DNA of 64,000 nt. Source: Fibrobacter sp. UWB2 (lineage in GTDB: Bacteria > Fibrobacterota > Fibrobacteria > Fibrobacterales > Fibrobacteraceae). Location: NCBI RefSeq assembly GCF_002210425.1, contig NZ_MWQK01000005.1, positions 248,001 through 312,000 on the forward strand, written 5' to 3'. A program made the position numbers and the translations under genes. The notes under the pieces were generated by a model. It was given only the letters and a program-made list of their open reading frames with translations, ran no database searches and had not been told where the DNA came from. Below are positions 15,510 through 24,622 of this stretch, in pieces; positions within the stretch are counted from its first letter, which is position 1; each line of letters begins with the position of its first letter.

Positions 15510-16724
15510 CTATTTCCTGTCCTTCATCCAGTTCGCGATGAACTTCAAGTTGCGCGTAAAGCGCACGTCCATCTCGGCACCGGGCACCACGATAAATTCT
15601 GAAAGCCCGTACTTTTCACCCTTGCTACCCCAGTCGTACGTATAACCTAAACGCGTCCAGGGGCGGGCATCCGGTCCAGTGTAGCTCTTCGATGCACGAT
15701 CATCGAACCAGTTCTTGAACCACATCATGCGTTCCGTAATTTCCGCATCGTTGCTCAGCTCACCTTCAAAAGCGGTGCGCATATCATAAGCCTTTACATC
15801 CGGCACATATGCCGGGCGCATCAGGTCTTCCGGCTTTACCCACAAGAACGCCATGTGCGTCGCCTTGGATGTTCTCGGCTCGCCAAACAGCTGCTTGAAT
15901 CTCAAGTCCCAGTTGCGGATACCTTCCTTATGTTCCTGATACCACAACAAGAGTTCCTTTTCGTTCACGACCCACACAACGCTATCGGACTTGACAAGCT
16001 TGCCATCCTTGTACGTTTCCGGGTCCGACGTGAGCGTTACCACGAGGAGTCTAGACTTGCTTTCGTTCCACGTGACCTTGTCGCTGTATTCGTCAATCGT
16101 CACGACATTGAACTTTTCTTCTTCAAGCGCTTCGGACGCATCCTTGACGGCATCGGCATAGCGCGCATCCAAAATAGAGTCACGGTTCGCCATCGAAACC
16201 TTCTGGCCCTTATTATCGCGGACTTCGCAATACGGGATACTGTCGGTATTCACGGCAACTTCGGCCTTGGCAAACTGTTCCTTCAAGATGTCACCATTAT
16301 ACGAGAAAAGCTTGTCGCCTTCCATAAACGAGATGACCACCTTGCAGAACCCCTTTTCGGGAATCACGACTGACGTCGGGAAGCGATCATTCCCGGCACC
16401 CACCGTGTCAAGCGCCATCTTGTTCTCGTTTTCGCCGCAAGTGTAATTGTACTCCGTAAGCGTAGCGACACCAGGCTTCATTTCGCTAAAGAACACGTTT
16501 TCCTGTTCGCTGCTAAAGGCGGGTTTTACAATGATGGACTTACCGCCCAAAACCATCGTATGCGGAATACCTTCGCCGCAGTAATAGGCGGGCTGGCGGA
16601 ACACGCCGATAATCCCGGTTTTACCCTGAAAGTTTTCAGCCTTGGAGACACTATCGCCTCTTGTAAAAGCACATCCCAACAACGAAAGAGCAATTGCGCT
16701 CCCCAGTAAACAAACGTTCTTCAT
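15510..16724 (-). CDS. Large lipoprotein of unknown function
   Basis: The start at ATG 16724 is chosen because GAGGA lies at the right distance and the product begins with a lipoprotein signal peptide: 'MKNVCLLGSAIALSLLGCAF', with the lipobox LLGC at residues 15-18. The mature protein of about 385 residues has no Ser-rich linker. It contains repeated references to a beta-rich structure with Cys pairs near the N-terminus (C in 'AYYCGEGIP', 'YNYTCGENEN', 'KGFCKVVIS', 'IPYCEVRD'). A later 'VKPEDLMRPAYVPD' and 'NDAEITERMMWFKNWFDDRA' segment is mostly helical. I do not recognise the family. It is convergent with trmB and ends nine bases from it. Likely anchored in the outer membrane. Confidence 0.75.
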   Translation of the reverse strand: MKNVCLLGSAIALSLLGCAFTRGDSVSKAENFQGKTGIIGVFRQPAYYCGEGIPHTMVLGGKSIIVKPAFSSEQENVFFSEMKPGVATLTEYNYTCGENENKMALDTVGAGNDRFPTSVVIPEKGFCKVVISFMEGDKLFSYNGDILKEQFAKAEVAVNTDSIPYCEVRDNKGQKVSMANRDSILDARYADAVKDASEALEEEKFNVVTIDEYSDKVTWNESKSRLLVVTLTSDPETYKDGKLVKSDSVVWVVNEKELLLWYQEHKEGIRNWDLRFKQLFGEPRTSKATHMAFLWVKPEDLMRPAYVPDVKAYDMRTAFEGELSNDAEITERMMWFKNWFDDRASKSYTGPDARPWTRLGYTYDWGSKGEKYGLSEFIVVPGAEMDVRFTRNLKFIANWMKDRK

Positions 16725-16806
16725 CAATTCCTCATTTTGCAAAAGCACCAAGGTTTGGCGTCATAGCCTACAGTAAAAATATAGCTAACTCGATTTTTTT
16801 GCCATT

Positions 16807-18336
16807 TTATTTAGGCAAATTCGCTATGCGTTTTGCAAGCAACTGTCGTCCATCGACATTCAACCGGACAAAGACGGGACCTTTCCACCCAGAAATATCG
16901 ACAGACGCAAACGATTCAACAAACGAATGCGTACCAACAACGTTTCCGAGAGCATCATAAAAGCGGAGCGTCTTTTGCCCTGCCACAGGGACTTCGACAT
17001 TCAGGAATCCGCGGGTCAAGAACACGCGCGCACCGCGCACAGCTCTTTGAGCAATCGAAATCGTTCCCGCCGAAGAACTCGAGCTTTCTACAGAAGAGCT
17101 AGATGACGAAAGGTCTGGGCACTGGTCCAATGCAGTCATGCGATTTATGGTAAAACACACGCGGTCTGTCCCATCAAAAACAACATTGAAAATTCCTTCG
17201 ACCGATGTTTTTCCGCCATTATTGACAAATTCAAATTCTGTAAACGAATCCCCTTTTTGATTCAGGACGGTCTTCACTTCGGCACGTTGGTGATCGACGT
17301 CTTTATTGGGATTATTCTTGCGAAACACCTTCTCATCGTAATCAAAATACCAGACAAACACACCGTTTTTGCCTTGCTTGCCACTGTAAGACGACTGCCC
17401 TAATTTAGAATCAAAGCCTACCGCCGGGCGATATTCAATGACATAGAATTCATTGGGAAAATTCGGATTCGACACCGCATAGGCCTGCATGCCCGAGATA
17501 TTTTTGAGCTCAAAAATCTTTTTGCTTTTCGAAATTTCCGTAAGATTCATCCAGCCCATCAATTTGCGTTCGAAAGCCGAAAACGTCGGCGGATACCCGC
17601 CATTCCCATTGCGGAGCCCAAGCGCCATCACGTCAAAAGGCAAGGGACCAATCGTCGCATAACCATCAGCATTGGAACTGTACAAATCAGCAAGCCCCAT
17701 AACATGGCTAAATTCATGAATAAAAGCCCCCAACATGGCGACATCCTTTGTACTTGTCGCATTCGGCTTTTTTTCTGCTTTTTGCGATACAAAGGCGTAA
17801 CTATTAAAGGTATAGCCTTTTTTCGAATAAACGTATCCCAACACTTGTTTCAATTCAAGCATATGGTTCATAAAATTTTTGTTATACTCTTGTGCTTTTT
17901 CTTTCGATGTGGGGTGCAAAATGAGGAACGGAATATCGTTTCCGTACAAGTCTGCGCGAGCTTGGAAGTCGCTACGTTCGACCATTGCATCAATGGAAGG
18001 CAAAATGAATTTTGTATAGGTATTGTATTCGCTAAAATTTTTGGGAAGCTTTACTGGGTAGATGTCAAATGTCGGCTTAAATAGTCCGGCGGAGCTTTCT
18101 ATGTAGTAATCGCGAACGCTTCCGTACACTCCATTTTCCTTGAAGCCTTCTTCGTTGAACATCCTTGCGATAAAAGCGGAATCCAACGCCTTGAAATCAG
18201 CGGTTTCTACAAGAATCACCGGGAAATAGCGTTCTCCAGAAAAATCATCTACGGAATCTGCCCACGCCAAAGAAGCAGAGAACAAGCAAACACCGAACAA
18301 TACACACAAAAATGTCGAACACTTAAACCAACTCAT
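16807..18336 (-). CDS. Secreted M6-type metalloprotease with Ser linker and sorting-domain-like C-terminus
   Basis: The 509-residue product has a Sec signal peptide (hydrophobic residues 7-24, cleavage near SLAWA-DS). The zinc-binding motif HEFSH at residues 207-211 continues as HVMGLADLY, the HExxHxxGxxD form of M6/immune inhibitor A-type and related metalloproteases. A Ser-rich linker (SSSSSSVESSSSS) lies near residues 411-424. After it a C-terminal domain of about 75 residues runs from 'GARVFLTRGFLNVEVPVAG' to the end, with 'TLRFYDALGNVVGT' and a final 'LLAKRIANLPK'; this resembles type IX secretion (Por) sorting domains. I infer export to the cell surface and proteolysis of extracellular protein. 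Its own promoter should lie in 18337-18546. Confidence 0.85.
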   Translation of the reverse strand: MSWFKCSTFLCVLFGVCLFSASLAWADSVDDFSGERYFPVILVETADFKALDSAFIARMFNEEGFKENGVYGSVRDYYIESSAGLFKPTFDIYPVKLPKNFSEYNTYTKFILPSIDAMVERSDFQARADLYGNDIPFLILHPTSKEKAQEYNKNFMNHMLELKQVLGYVYSKKGYTFNSYAFVSQKAEKKPNATSTKDVAMLGAFIHEFSHVMGLADLYSSNADGYATIGPLPFDVMALGLRNGNGGYPPTFSAFERKLMGWMNLTEISKSKKIFELKNISGMQAYAVSNPNFPNEFYVIEYRPAVGFDSKLGQSSYSGKQGKNGVFVWYFDYDEKVFRKNNPNKDVDHQRAEVKTVLNQKGDSFTEFEFVNNGGKTSVEGIFNVVFDGTDRVCFTINRMTALDQCPDLSSSSSSVESSSSSAGTISIAQRAVRGARVFLTRGFLNVEVPVAGQKTLRFYDALGNVVGTHSFVESFASVDISGWKGPVFVRLNVDGRQLLAKRIANLPK

Positions 18337-18370
18337 ATAGAGAATATAAATATAAATTCATTAAAAAGGG

Positions 18371-18396
18371 GATGCCCCATCAAGTGGGGCATGACA
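18371..18396 (+). repeat. Hairpin-ATGACA repeat, intergenic copy
   Basis: A perfect 8-bp stem, ATGCCCCA at 18372-18379 with TGGGGCAT at 18385-18392, is followed by GACA so that the unit again ends in ATGACA. It lies between the divergent protease and hisE genes. Confidence 0.75.
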
Positions 18397-18546
18397 AATC
18401 AACTATTTTCCGTCATTTTCGCAGAAAGCGTCAGCCACGGTCCCCGCCCGCATGATATACATTTTTGCGTTCAAAAAGCAGAGCTTCACAAGCGAAGCTA
18501 ATTAAAATTTTTATCTTTGGGCTTGTAAAACTAAAGAGGTCTAATT

Positions 18547-18807
18547 ATGACGTTTGAAGAAATGTACGCACTGGCCTGCCAGCGCAAGAAAGACATGCCG
18601 GAAGGCAAGGGCACCACGGAACTCTTCAAGAAGGGTCCGCACGGCATCGGCAAGAAGCTCGTCGAAGAAGCTGCCGAAAGCTGGATGGCCGCTCGCTTTG
18701 AATCGCGCGACGCCCAGTGCCTCGAACTTTCTCAAGTGCTCTACTATGTTGCCGTCATGATGGCAGAAAAAGGTCTCACCCTCGAAGAAGTGTACGCAAA
18801 ACTATGA
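18547..18807 (+). CDS. hisE: Phosphoribosyl-ATP pyrophosphatase
   Basis: The 86-residue protein is a HisE, an all-alpha MazG-like pyrophosphatase. The 'KKLVEEAAESWMAA' segment at residues 37-50 has the conserved metal-binding glutamates, and 'LELSQVLYYVAVMMAEKGLTLEEVYAKL' is the typical C-terminal helix pair. It hydrolyses phosphoribosyl-ATP to phosphoribosyl-AMP, the second step of histidine synthesis. An AGAGG site precedes ATG 18547. It is the first gene of a long run of overlapping genes and overlaps hisG by four bases. The reactions of HisG and HisE are consecutive, so the pairing makes sense; the HisI activity is not fused here. Confidence 0.92.
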   Translation: MTFEEMYALACQRKKDMPEGKGTTELFKKGPHGIGKKLVEEAAESWMAARFESRDAQCLELSQVLYYVAVMMAEKGLTLEEVYAKL

Positions 18808-19643
18808 TTAAGGTAGCTCTCCCGAACAAGGGCATGCTTTTTGAACCGACCCAGGAACTCCTCAAGGCCTGCGGTTACAAGGCATCCAAGCCCTACAAGA
18901 CTTTGACCCAGATCGATTCCAAGAACGGTATCGAATTCTTCTTCCTCCGTCCGAGCGACATCCCGATGTACGTGGGTCGCGGCATCATCGACGCAGGCAT
19001 CACAGGCATTGACTTCAACGCCGAAGCCAAGAGCCCGGCTGTAAAGGTTTTGGACCTCCCGTTTGGCGCTTCCAAGCTCTGCGCTGCAGTCCCGAACGAA
19101 AGCCCGATCCAGAGCCTCGCTGACCTCAAGGATGCAACGATCGCCACAAGCTTCCCGAACATCGTGGAAGGCTACTACAAGAAGAAGATGGACTTCGTGG
19201 TGCTCGAAGGCGCCGTTGAAATCTCCGTGAGCCTCGGTGTTGCAAACGCCATCGTGGACGTTGTCGAAACAGGTACGACGCTCAAGCAGGCCGGCCTCCG
19301 CATCATCGGCGAACCGCTTTTCCGCTCTAACGCCGCCATTTTCTGCAACCCGCAGAAGACCGAACTCGAAGAAGTCAACACGCTCATCCGCCGCATCCAG
19401 GGCAAGCTCGTCGCCCAGACGTACATGATGATCGAGTACGACTGTCCCTCCGAACTTCTCTCGAAGGCTTGCGAAATGACTCCGGGTCTCGACGCCCCGA
19501 CGGTGACGAAGCTCCACGGTCGTGAATGGTACTCCGTGAAGGCCATGGTGCCGCGCGAAGAAGCCAACGCCATCATGGACAAGCTCTGGGACGCAGGCGC
19601 AAGGAGCATCCTCCTGTTCGGCATCGAAAGCGCACGTATCTAA
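18804..19643 (+). CDS. hisG: ATP phosphoribosyltransferase (long form)
   Basis: The 279-residue enzyme catalyses the first step of histidine synthesis, joining ATP and PRPP. The N-terminus 'IKVALPNKGMLFEPTQELL' and 'FFLRPSDIPMYVGRGIIDAGITG' are typical, and the PRPP-binding loop 'DVVETGTTLKQAGL' is at about residues 152-165. A C-terminal regulatory domain ('IQGKLVAQTYMMIEYDCP' to 'GARSILLFGIE') is present, so this is the long, histidine-inhibited form that needs no HisZ. The start at 18804 overlaps the hisE stop as ATGA. It is followed without a gap (TAAATG) by the EAL/HDOD gene. Confidence 0.95.
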   Translation: MIKVALPNKGMLFEPTQELLKACGYKASKPYKTLTQIDSKNGIEFFFLRPSDIPMYVGRGIIDAGITGIDFNAEAKSPAVKVLDLPFGASKLCAAVPNESPIQSLADLKDATIATSFPNIVEGYYKKKMDFVVLEGAVEISVSLGVANAIVDVVETGTTLKQAGLRIIGEPLFRSNAAIFCNPQKTELEEVNTLIRRIQGKLVAQTYMMIEYDCPSELLSKACEMTPGLDAPTVTKLHGREWYSVKAMVPREEANAIMDKLWDAGARSILLFGIESARI

Positions 19644-20507
19644 ATGCAATCTCTCGCTTACTTGGCACGTCAACCGATTCTTGACCGCGAGGGCAAAATC
19701 TTCGCGTACGAGTTGCTTTTCCGCGACTCGCCAAGTAGCGATACCGCAATAATCGCAAGCGACTTGCAGGCAACAGCCCAGGTGCTCGAGAACATCTTGA
19801 ACAGCATCGGGCTTACGCGCCTCGTCGGTGAATCCAAGGCGTTCATCAACTGCAGTCGCGAGATTCTTCTCGACAATTTATTCGGACTTTTAAACCCCGA
19901 CCGCTTCGTCCTCGAGATTCTCGAAGACGTCGCTGTAGACGAGAACCTCATCCGCGCCATTCAGCGCCACAAGTCTTTCGGCTTTGAACTTGCGCTCGAT
20001 GACTTTATCATGAGCGACGAATACATCCGTCGCTTCGAGCCGCTGTTCGAACTCGTCTCTTACGTCAAGATGGACCTGGTCGATAACTCGCCCGAAGACA
20101 TCGCAAAAGCGGCGCAGTTTTTCAAAGCAAAGAACATCAAGTTGCTCGCCGAAAAAGTCGAAGACGAACCGACATACAAACGTTGCAAAGACATCGGCTA
20201 CGATTTCTTCCAGGGGTTCTTTTTTGCAAAGCCCGAAATCGTAACAGGCCAAAAGATTGACGCCACATCGGCCGCCATCCTAGAAATCATCAAGCTCTTG
20301 CGCACACGCCCGACGCTCGAAGTCCTCTGCGATGAATTCGACAAGCACCCGGACATTTCGGCGAACCTTTTGCAGTTCGTGAATTCCGACGTGCGCAACA
20401 AGCCCGTCATCGAAAGCGTCAAAGGTGCCATCGTCTGGGTGGGCATGAAGCACATCCAAGAATGGCTCACGATCATGCTGTACGCGCATTTGGACTCCCG
20501 CTCATGA
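19644..20507 (+). CDS. EAL/HDOD-domain signalling protein (YuxH-like), short form
   Basis: The 287-residue protein opens with 'YLARQPILDREGKIFAYELLFRDS', the hallmark of YuxH-like proteins that combine a divergent EAL domain with an HDOD domain. The EAL active-site set is degenerate: the motif reads YELLFR and later metal ligands are not convincing, so it is unlikely to cleave cyclic di-GMP. The HDOD part (about residues 210-287, 'LCDEFDKHPDISANLLQFVN') stops early; complete family members are about 400 residues. It may bind a nucleotide or a partner protein. Its stop overlaps the recR start (ATGA). Its place between hisG and recR is unexplained by pathway. Confidence 0.85.
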   Translation: MQSLAYLARQPILDREGKIFAYELLFRDSPSSDTAIIASDLQATAQVLENILNSIGLTRLVGESKAFINCSREILLDNLFGLLNPDRFVLEILEDVAVDENLIRAIQRHKSFGFELALDDFIMSDEYIRRFEPLFELVSYVKMDLVDNSPEDIAKAAQFFKAKNIKLLAEKVEDEPTYKRCKDIGYDFFQGFFFAKPEIVTGQKIDATSAAILEIIKLLRTRPTLEVLCDEFDKHPDISANLLQFVNSDVRNKPVIESVKGAIVWVGMKHIQEWLTIMLYAHLDSRS

Positions 20508-21100
20508 ACGTAGAACCGCAAAGCCTAGAAAACCTGATTTCTGAATTTGCCTCCCTTCCGGGGATTGGCTTAAAGACGGCACGCCGCCTCGCCTACCACA
20601 TGCTTTCGCGCAAGAAAGGCGATGTCGAACGCTTTGCCGATAGCTTGATGCAGGCCGCCGAAAAGGTCCACCCGTGCCCGCGCTGCCACGCCTTCACCGA
20701 CGAAGACATCTGCCCCACGTGCAGAGCCCGCGAAGGCGCCAAGTCCATTTGCGTTGTCGAAAAGAATTCAGACATCCTGCCGTTTGAACGTTCATCTGTA
20801 CACAAAGGTCTTTACTTTGTCCTCGGCGGCGTGATTTCCCCGCTCGACGGCATCGGCCCCGAAGCACTCCACCTGCCGCAACTCGTGGAACGCATCAAAA
20901 CAGAAAACATCGAAGAACTTGTCCTTGCACTCGGCTCTAGCCCCGAAGCCGACAGTACCGCGCTCATGATCGACCGCATGCTCGCCGGCGTCAACGTCAA
21001 GCGCACCCGCCTTGCCCGCGGCATCCCGATGGGCAGCGACCTGGAATTCATCGACGAAGTCACCATGCTTCGCGCATTCGAAGGGAGAGTATCCTTATGA
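20504..21100 (+). CDS. recR: Recombination mediator RecR
   Basis: The 198-residue protein has the RecR order: an N-terminal helix-hairpin-helix 'LPGIGLKTARRLAYHML' (residues 18-34), a Cys4 zinc finger (Cys 58, 61, 70, 73) and a Toprim domain beginning at 'SICVVEKNSDIL' and including 'LGGVISPLDGIGPE'. RecR works with RecO and RecF to load RecA on gapped DNA. The start at 20504 overlaps the previous stop by four bases. Its stop overlaps the engB start by four bases, so translation is probably coupled along this operon. Confidence 0.96.
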   Translation: MNVEPQSLENLISEFASLPGIGLKTARRLAYHMLSRKKGDVERFADSLMQAAEKVHPCPRCHAFTDEDICPTCRAREGAKSICVVEKNSDILPFERSSVHKGLYFVLGGVISPLDGIGPEALHLPQLVERIKTENIEELVLALGSSPEADSTALMIDRMLAGVNVKRTRLARGIPMGSDLEFIDEVTMLRAFEGRVSL

Positions 21101-21750
21101 GTATAAAAGAAAAAGTCGTCCACCAGGCCCCTGTCGAAGTTGGCGGTTACACCGTCCGTTCGGCAAAGTTTGTCAAGGCCGCCGTGAACCTCAAGGGTCT
21201 CCCCGAAGAACACCTCCCGCAAATTGCCTTCCTCGGACGCTCCAACGTGGGCAAGTCTTCGCTCATGAACACCCTCATGGGCCAGAAAAAACTCGTGAAA
21301 ATCAGTTCGACCCCCGGAAAAACGCGCGAATTGAATTTTTTCAAAGTCAATGACGAATTTTTTCTTGTAGATTTACCAGGTGTAGGGTTCGCTAAAGTCA
21401 ACAATGCAAAGCGCGACCAGATGTCCGACTTTATCCGAGAATACGTCGAGAAGTGCAAGGACCTCAAGGGACTTATCTACCTCGTAGATATCCGCCACGG
21501 AGGAACCCCCATCGACATCGAGACGGTCGAAAGCATCCGCGCCACGGGCTGCCCCGTGTTGGTTGTTGCGAGCAAGCGTGACAAGGTGAACCAGTCCGAA
21601 CTCGCCAAGGGGCTCCGCGACATCCAGCAGCGCCTGGACCTCGACCAGAAGCCGCTTTGCGTCAGTTCGCTCAAGAAAACCGGGCTCGACGAACTCTGGA
21701 CCGAAATCCTAGAGGCAATACATAGCGATAATGGAAAAGACGCGACTTAA
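21097..21750 (+). CDS. engB: Ribosome-biogenesis GTPase EngB/YsxC
   Basis: The 217-residue GTPase has G1 'GRSNVGKS' at residues 47-54, a G2 region 'SSTPGKTRELNFF', G3 'DLPGVGFA', and G4 'ASKRDKVNQ', the arrangement of the YihA/YsxC group. It is needed for assembly of the 50S subunit. The N-terminal 'APVEVGGYTVRSAKFVKAA' is also typical. The 3' end overlaps the mlaE start by 20 bases. Confidence 0.95.
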   Translation: MSIKEKVVHQAPVEVGGYTVRSAKFVKAAVNLKGLPEEHLPQIAFLGRSNVGKSSLMNTLMGQKKLVKISSTPGKTRELNFFKVNDEFFLVDLPGVGFAKVNNAKRDQMSDFIREYVEKCKDLKGLIYLVDIRHGGTPIDIETVESIRATGCPVLVVASKRDKVNQSELAKGLRDIQQRLDLDQKPLCVSSLKKTGLDELWTEILEAIHSDNGKDAT

Positions 21751-22609
21751 AAACTGGCAAAAGATGACCCCTGTCGGGCGATTGTTCCATTCGCTCGGCA
21801 TATTCATCTTGAAGCGTAGATTCGGGCAACTCATTGCCCTGTTTCTCCGCACAGTAGCGTCCCTTTTCGACAAAAGCCACAATTTCAAGAGTGACTCCCG
21901 TAACATCATCTTGCAGACGTTCTTTACCGGCGTCGAAATTTTCCCGTCGCTATTCGCCGTTGCCACTTTGTTCGGAACCGTCGTCATCATCTATCTGTTC
22001 TCCCTTATGGGCAGGATGGGTTTTTCAAATGACATCGGCTCCCTCATCGTTGTGATCATCATCCGCGAACTGAGCCCCATCTTCACGGCGTTCCTCATCG
22101 CAGGCCGTACAGGTTCCTCGCTGACCACCTACATCGGCAGCATGGTTATCAATTCCGAAGTTGACGCTCTTGCAACCATGGGAATCAACCCCATCCGTTA
22201 CCTTGTCATGCCTAGCGTGATCGGTGGTACCATAGCGACCATCATCATGAACATCATCTTTAGTGCAAGCGCCATCGGAGCCGGATACCTCGTCACAAAA
22301 GGAATCATCTTATTCACCGGCAACGCCCCCAACTTGCAAATCACATGGAACGCCCTCTCGACCGAAATTATCAAGGCGCTCACCATGCCTGACTTTGTCT
22401 TTGTCATCGTAAAGCCGCTCCTCTTCGGCATCATTATCACGATCAACGCCTGCTACCAGGCTTTGAACATCAAGCGAGACATCCGCCAAGTCCCCAAGGC
22501 AACATCCCGCTCGGTCATCACGTCCTTCCTCTATATTGTTTTTACCGACGCTTTGTTCTTGATGTACTTCGTTCAAGATTACATGCATAACCTTTCATCG
22601 ATTATTTAA
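21731..22609 (+). CDS. mlaE: MlaE-family ABC transporter permease
   Basis: The 292-residue membrane protein matches MlaE permeases (DUF140). The conserved block 'LIVVIIIRELSPIFTAFLIAGRTGSSLTTYIGSM' (seen in parts at about residues 110-140) is followed by 'EVDALATMGINPIRYLVMP', both diagnostic. Five or so membrane segments are predicted. MlaE with the MlaF ATPase moves phospholipids between inner and outer membrane. The gene overlaps engB and is followed by the ATPase gene after three bases. No MlaD substrate-binding gene with an MCE domain is present in the operon; it must lie elsewhere or be missing. Confidence 0.9.
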   Translation: MEKTRLKNWQKMTPVGRLFHSLGIFILKRRFGQLIALFLRTVASLFDKSHNFKSDSRNIILQTFFTGVEIFPSLFAVATLFGTVVIIYLFSLMGRMGFSNDIGSLIVVIIIRELSPIFTAFLIAGRTGSSLTTYIGSMVINSEVDALATMGINPIRYLVMPSVIGGTIATIIMNIIFSASAIGAGYLVTKGIILFTGNAPNLQITWNALSTEIIKALTMPDFVFVIVKPLLFGIIITINACYQALNIKRDIRQVPKATSRSVITSFLYIVFTDALFLMYFVQDYMHNLSSII

Positions 22610-22612
22610 GAT

Positions 22613-23446
22613 ATGCTAGACGAAGCCCTCAGACTAGAAGATGTTTACCTCTCGACAAATGAACTTTCGGGAACCATGTTTTCGCTCCCGAGGGCTGTTA
22701 GCTATTTCGAGAACATAAAGGCTAGCGAAAGCAACAAGGACAACCAGCTCATCGCAGGGGCAAACCTCACGCTAAAACTCGGCGAGACGATTTGCATCGG
22801 CGGCCCTTCCGGCAAAGGCAAGAGCGCCATTCTCCGCATGATTGCAGGGCTTGCACGACCGCTCAAAGGGCACATCTATTACTTTGGCGAATACATCCCA
22901 TCCGAAAGGCTTGATGCACTCGAAGTCGCAAAGCGCCAAGTGGGTTACGTGCTCCAGAACGCCGCACTGATATCAAACCTGAGAGTTGCAGACAACATCG
23001 CACTGCCGCTTCATTACCACAAGATGGGTACCGAAGACGAAATTACCAAAAAAGTCAACATGGCCATGGACTTGATGCGCGTCCGTAACGTGGCAAGCAT
23101 GTTCCCACACGAACTCAGCGTGGGCATGCAAAAGCGTGTCGCCATCGCAAGGTCGTGGGCCATGGACCCGAAGCTTTTGCTCATGGACGAACCGACCGCA
23201 GGGCTTGACAACTACAACCGCAGAAACCTCTTGCCGTTGATTGACAACATGCGAACGATGTTCAAAACGTCCATCATCATCGTCACTCACGACCTCATGA
23301 TTGCAAAAGAACTGGACTGCAACCTCGTATTCTTGCACCAGAAAAAGCTCACCGAGCCGCACTCTTTTGACTACTGGCTCCATTCGGATAGCGAAATTTC
23401 GAAGGACCAGTTCCGCGATCTTCAATCCGTTTCACCCAATACTTAA
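22613..23446 (+). CDS. mlaF: MlaF-like ABC transporter ATPase
   Basis: The 277-residue ATPase has Walker A 'GGPSGKGKS' (residues 63-71), a Q-loop 'GYVLQNAALISNLRV', the signature 'ELSVGMQKRVAIARS', Walker B 'LLLMDEPTAGLD' and an H-loop 'IIIVTHD'. The LSVGMQKR signature and the 'ALISNLRVADNIALPL' segment are usual in MlaF-type ATPases. An N-terminal extension of about 45 residues is present before the first beta strand. With the permease immediately upstream it forms the core of a retrograde or anterograde phospholipid transporter at the inner membrane. Confidence 0.9.
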   Translation: MLDEALRLEDVYLSTNELSGTMFSLPRAVSYFENIKASESNKDNQLIAGANLTLKLGETICIGGPSGKGKSAILRMIAGLARPLKGHIYYFGEYIPSERLDALEVAKRQVGYVLQNAALISNLRVADNIALPLHYHKMGTEDEITKKVNMAMDLMRVRNVASMFPHELSVGMQKRVAIARSWAMDPKLLLMDEPTAGLDNYNRRNLLPLIDNMRTMFKTSIIIVTHDLMIAKELDCNLVFLHQKKLTEPHSFDYWLHSDSEISKDQFRDLQSVSPNT

Positions 23447-23454
23447 TTACAGTT

Positions 23455-24456
23455 ATGTTCCTTCCATTACCAGACGATTTTCATGCGCACTTGCGCCAAG
23501 GCGAACTCATGCCCGGTTACGTCCGCGATCTTGTAGCCCAGTTTGGCCGCGCCATCATCATGCCGAACACAGTTCCCGCGATGACTAGCGCAAAAGCAAT
23601 CGCCGACTACAAAAAACAGATTCTCGAAGCCGCCGCTCCGGTGCGCCCGGACTTTGAACCGCTCATGACATTCAAGCTGAACCCGAACTACACGGAACAG
23701 GACTTGAAGGACATGATGGCCGTAGGCGTTGTCGCAGGCAAGTACTACCCCGCAGGCGTAACGACGAACAGCCAGGACGGCATCAGCGATTTCGAAGCGG
23801 TTTTCCCCGTTGTCGCCATGATGGAAAAGCTAGGCCTGGTACTTTGTGTACACGGCGAAGAACCCGGTGAATTCTGCCTGGACCGCGAACCCGCATTCAT
23901 CAAGCGCGTCGAAACTCTCGCCGAAAAGTTTCCGAAGCTCCGCATCGTGTTCGAGCACTTGAGCAGCGCAAAATCCGTCGAAGCCGTGAAGCGCCTCCCC
24001 GCAAACGTCGCCGCCACATTCACGGTACACCACCTGATGATGACCCTCGACGATATCGTCGGCGATGCACTGCGCCCGCACCACTTCTGCAAGCCCTTGC
24101 CGAAGCGCCCCGAAGACCGCAAGGCCATCCGCGAAGCCGCCTTCAGCGGAAACCCGAAGTTCTTCCTTGGTACCGATTCCGCCCCGCACCAGCAGGGCAA
24201 AAAGGAATGCCCGTGTGGCGCCGCAGGCGTTTACAGCGCACCGGTCGCCATCCCGCTTTTGGTGCAGGAATTTGACCGCGCAGGAGCCCTCGACAAGCTC
24301 CCGAACTTCATCGCAGGATTCGGTGCAGACTTTTACCACCTCCCGCGCACAACAAAGCAAATCGAGGTGGTCAAGGAATCGTGGACCGTCCCAGCTGTCG
24401 TGAACGGCGTTGTACCGCTCGCTGCCGGACAGACGCTTGAATGGAAGCTGAAATAA
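23455..24456 (+). CDS. pyrC: Dihydroorotase
   Basis: The 333-residue enzyme is a class II (E. coli PyrC-type) dihydroorotase. The metal-binding HAH is at residues 10-12 in 'PDDFHAHLRQGELM', the carboxylated lysine is in 'AGKYYPAGVTTNSQDG' (Lys96), and further ligands are in 'LCVHGEEPG' (His133), 'VFEHLS' (His168) and 'LGTDSAPH'. It closes carbamoyl-aspartate to dihydroorotate in pyrimidine synthesis. It starts eight bases after mlaF and is the last gene of the hisE operon, with a strong terminator 45 bases behind it. Confidence 0.95.
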   Translation: MFLPLPDDFHAHLRQGELMPGYVRDLVAQFGRAIIMPNTVPAMTSAKAIADYKKQILEAAAPVRPDFEPLMTFKLNPNYTEQDLKDMMAVGVVAGKYYPAGVTTNSQDGISDFEAVFPVVAMMEKLGLVLCVHGEEPGEFCLDREPAFIKRVETLAEKFPKLRIVFEHLSSAKSVEAVKRLPANVAATFTVHHLMMTLDDIVGDALRPHHFCKPLPKRPEDRKAIREAAFSGNPKFFLGTDSAPHQQGKKECPCGAAGVYSAPVAIPLLVQEFDRAGALDKLPNFIAGFGADFYHLPRTTKQIEVVKESWTVPAVVNGVVPLAAGQTLEWKLK

Positions 24457-24498
24457 AGGCTAAAACCGCATTTTCAACAAAATTCGCAAATTTCATAC

Positions 24499-24530
24499 AA
24501 AAATTCGCCGTAAAAGGCGAATTTTTTTTG
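24499..24530 (+). terminator. Rho-independent terminator after pyrC
   Basis: A 10-bp stem (AAAATTCGCC at 24500-24509 with GGCGAATTTT at 24516-24525) is followed by a run of T. It marks the end of the hisE-pyrC operon. Confidence 0.9.
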
Positions 24531-24622
24531 TACAAATAAAAAAAAATTACCTCTTCCGCTTTTTTTACTTATATTAAAAAGCGATCCAAGGATTATACCA
24601 CTTTTCAATCGGAGGTTTTATA

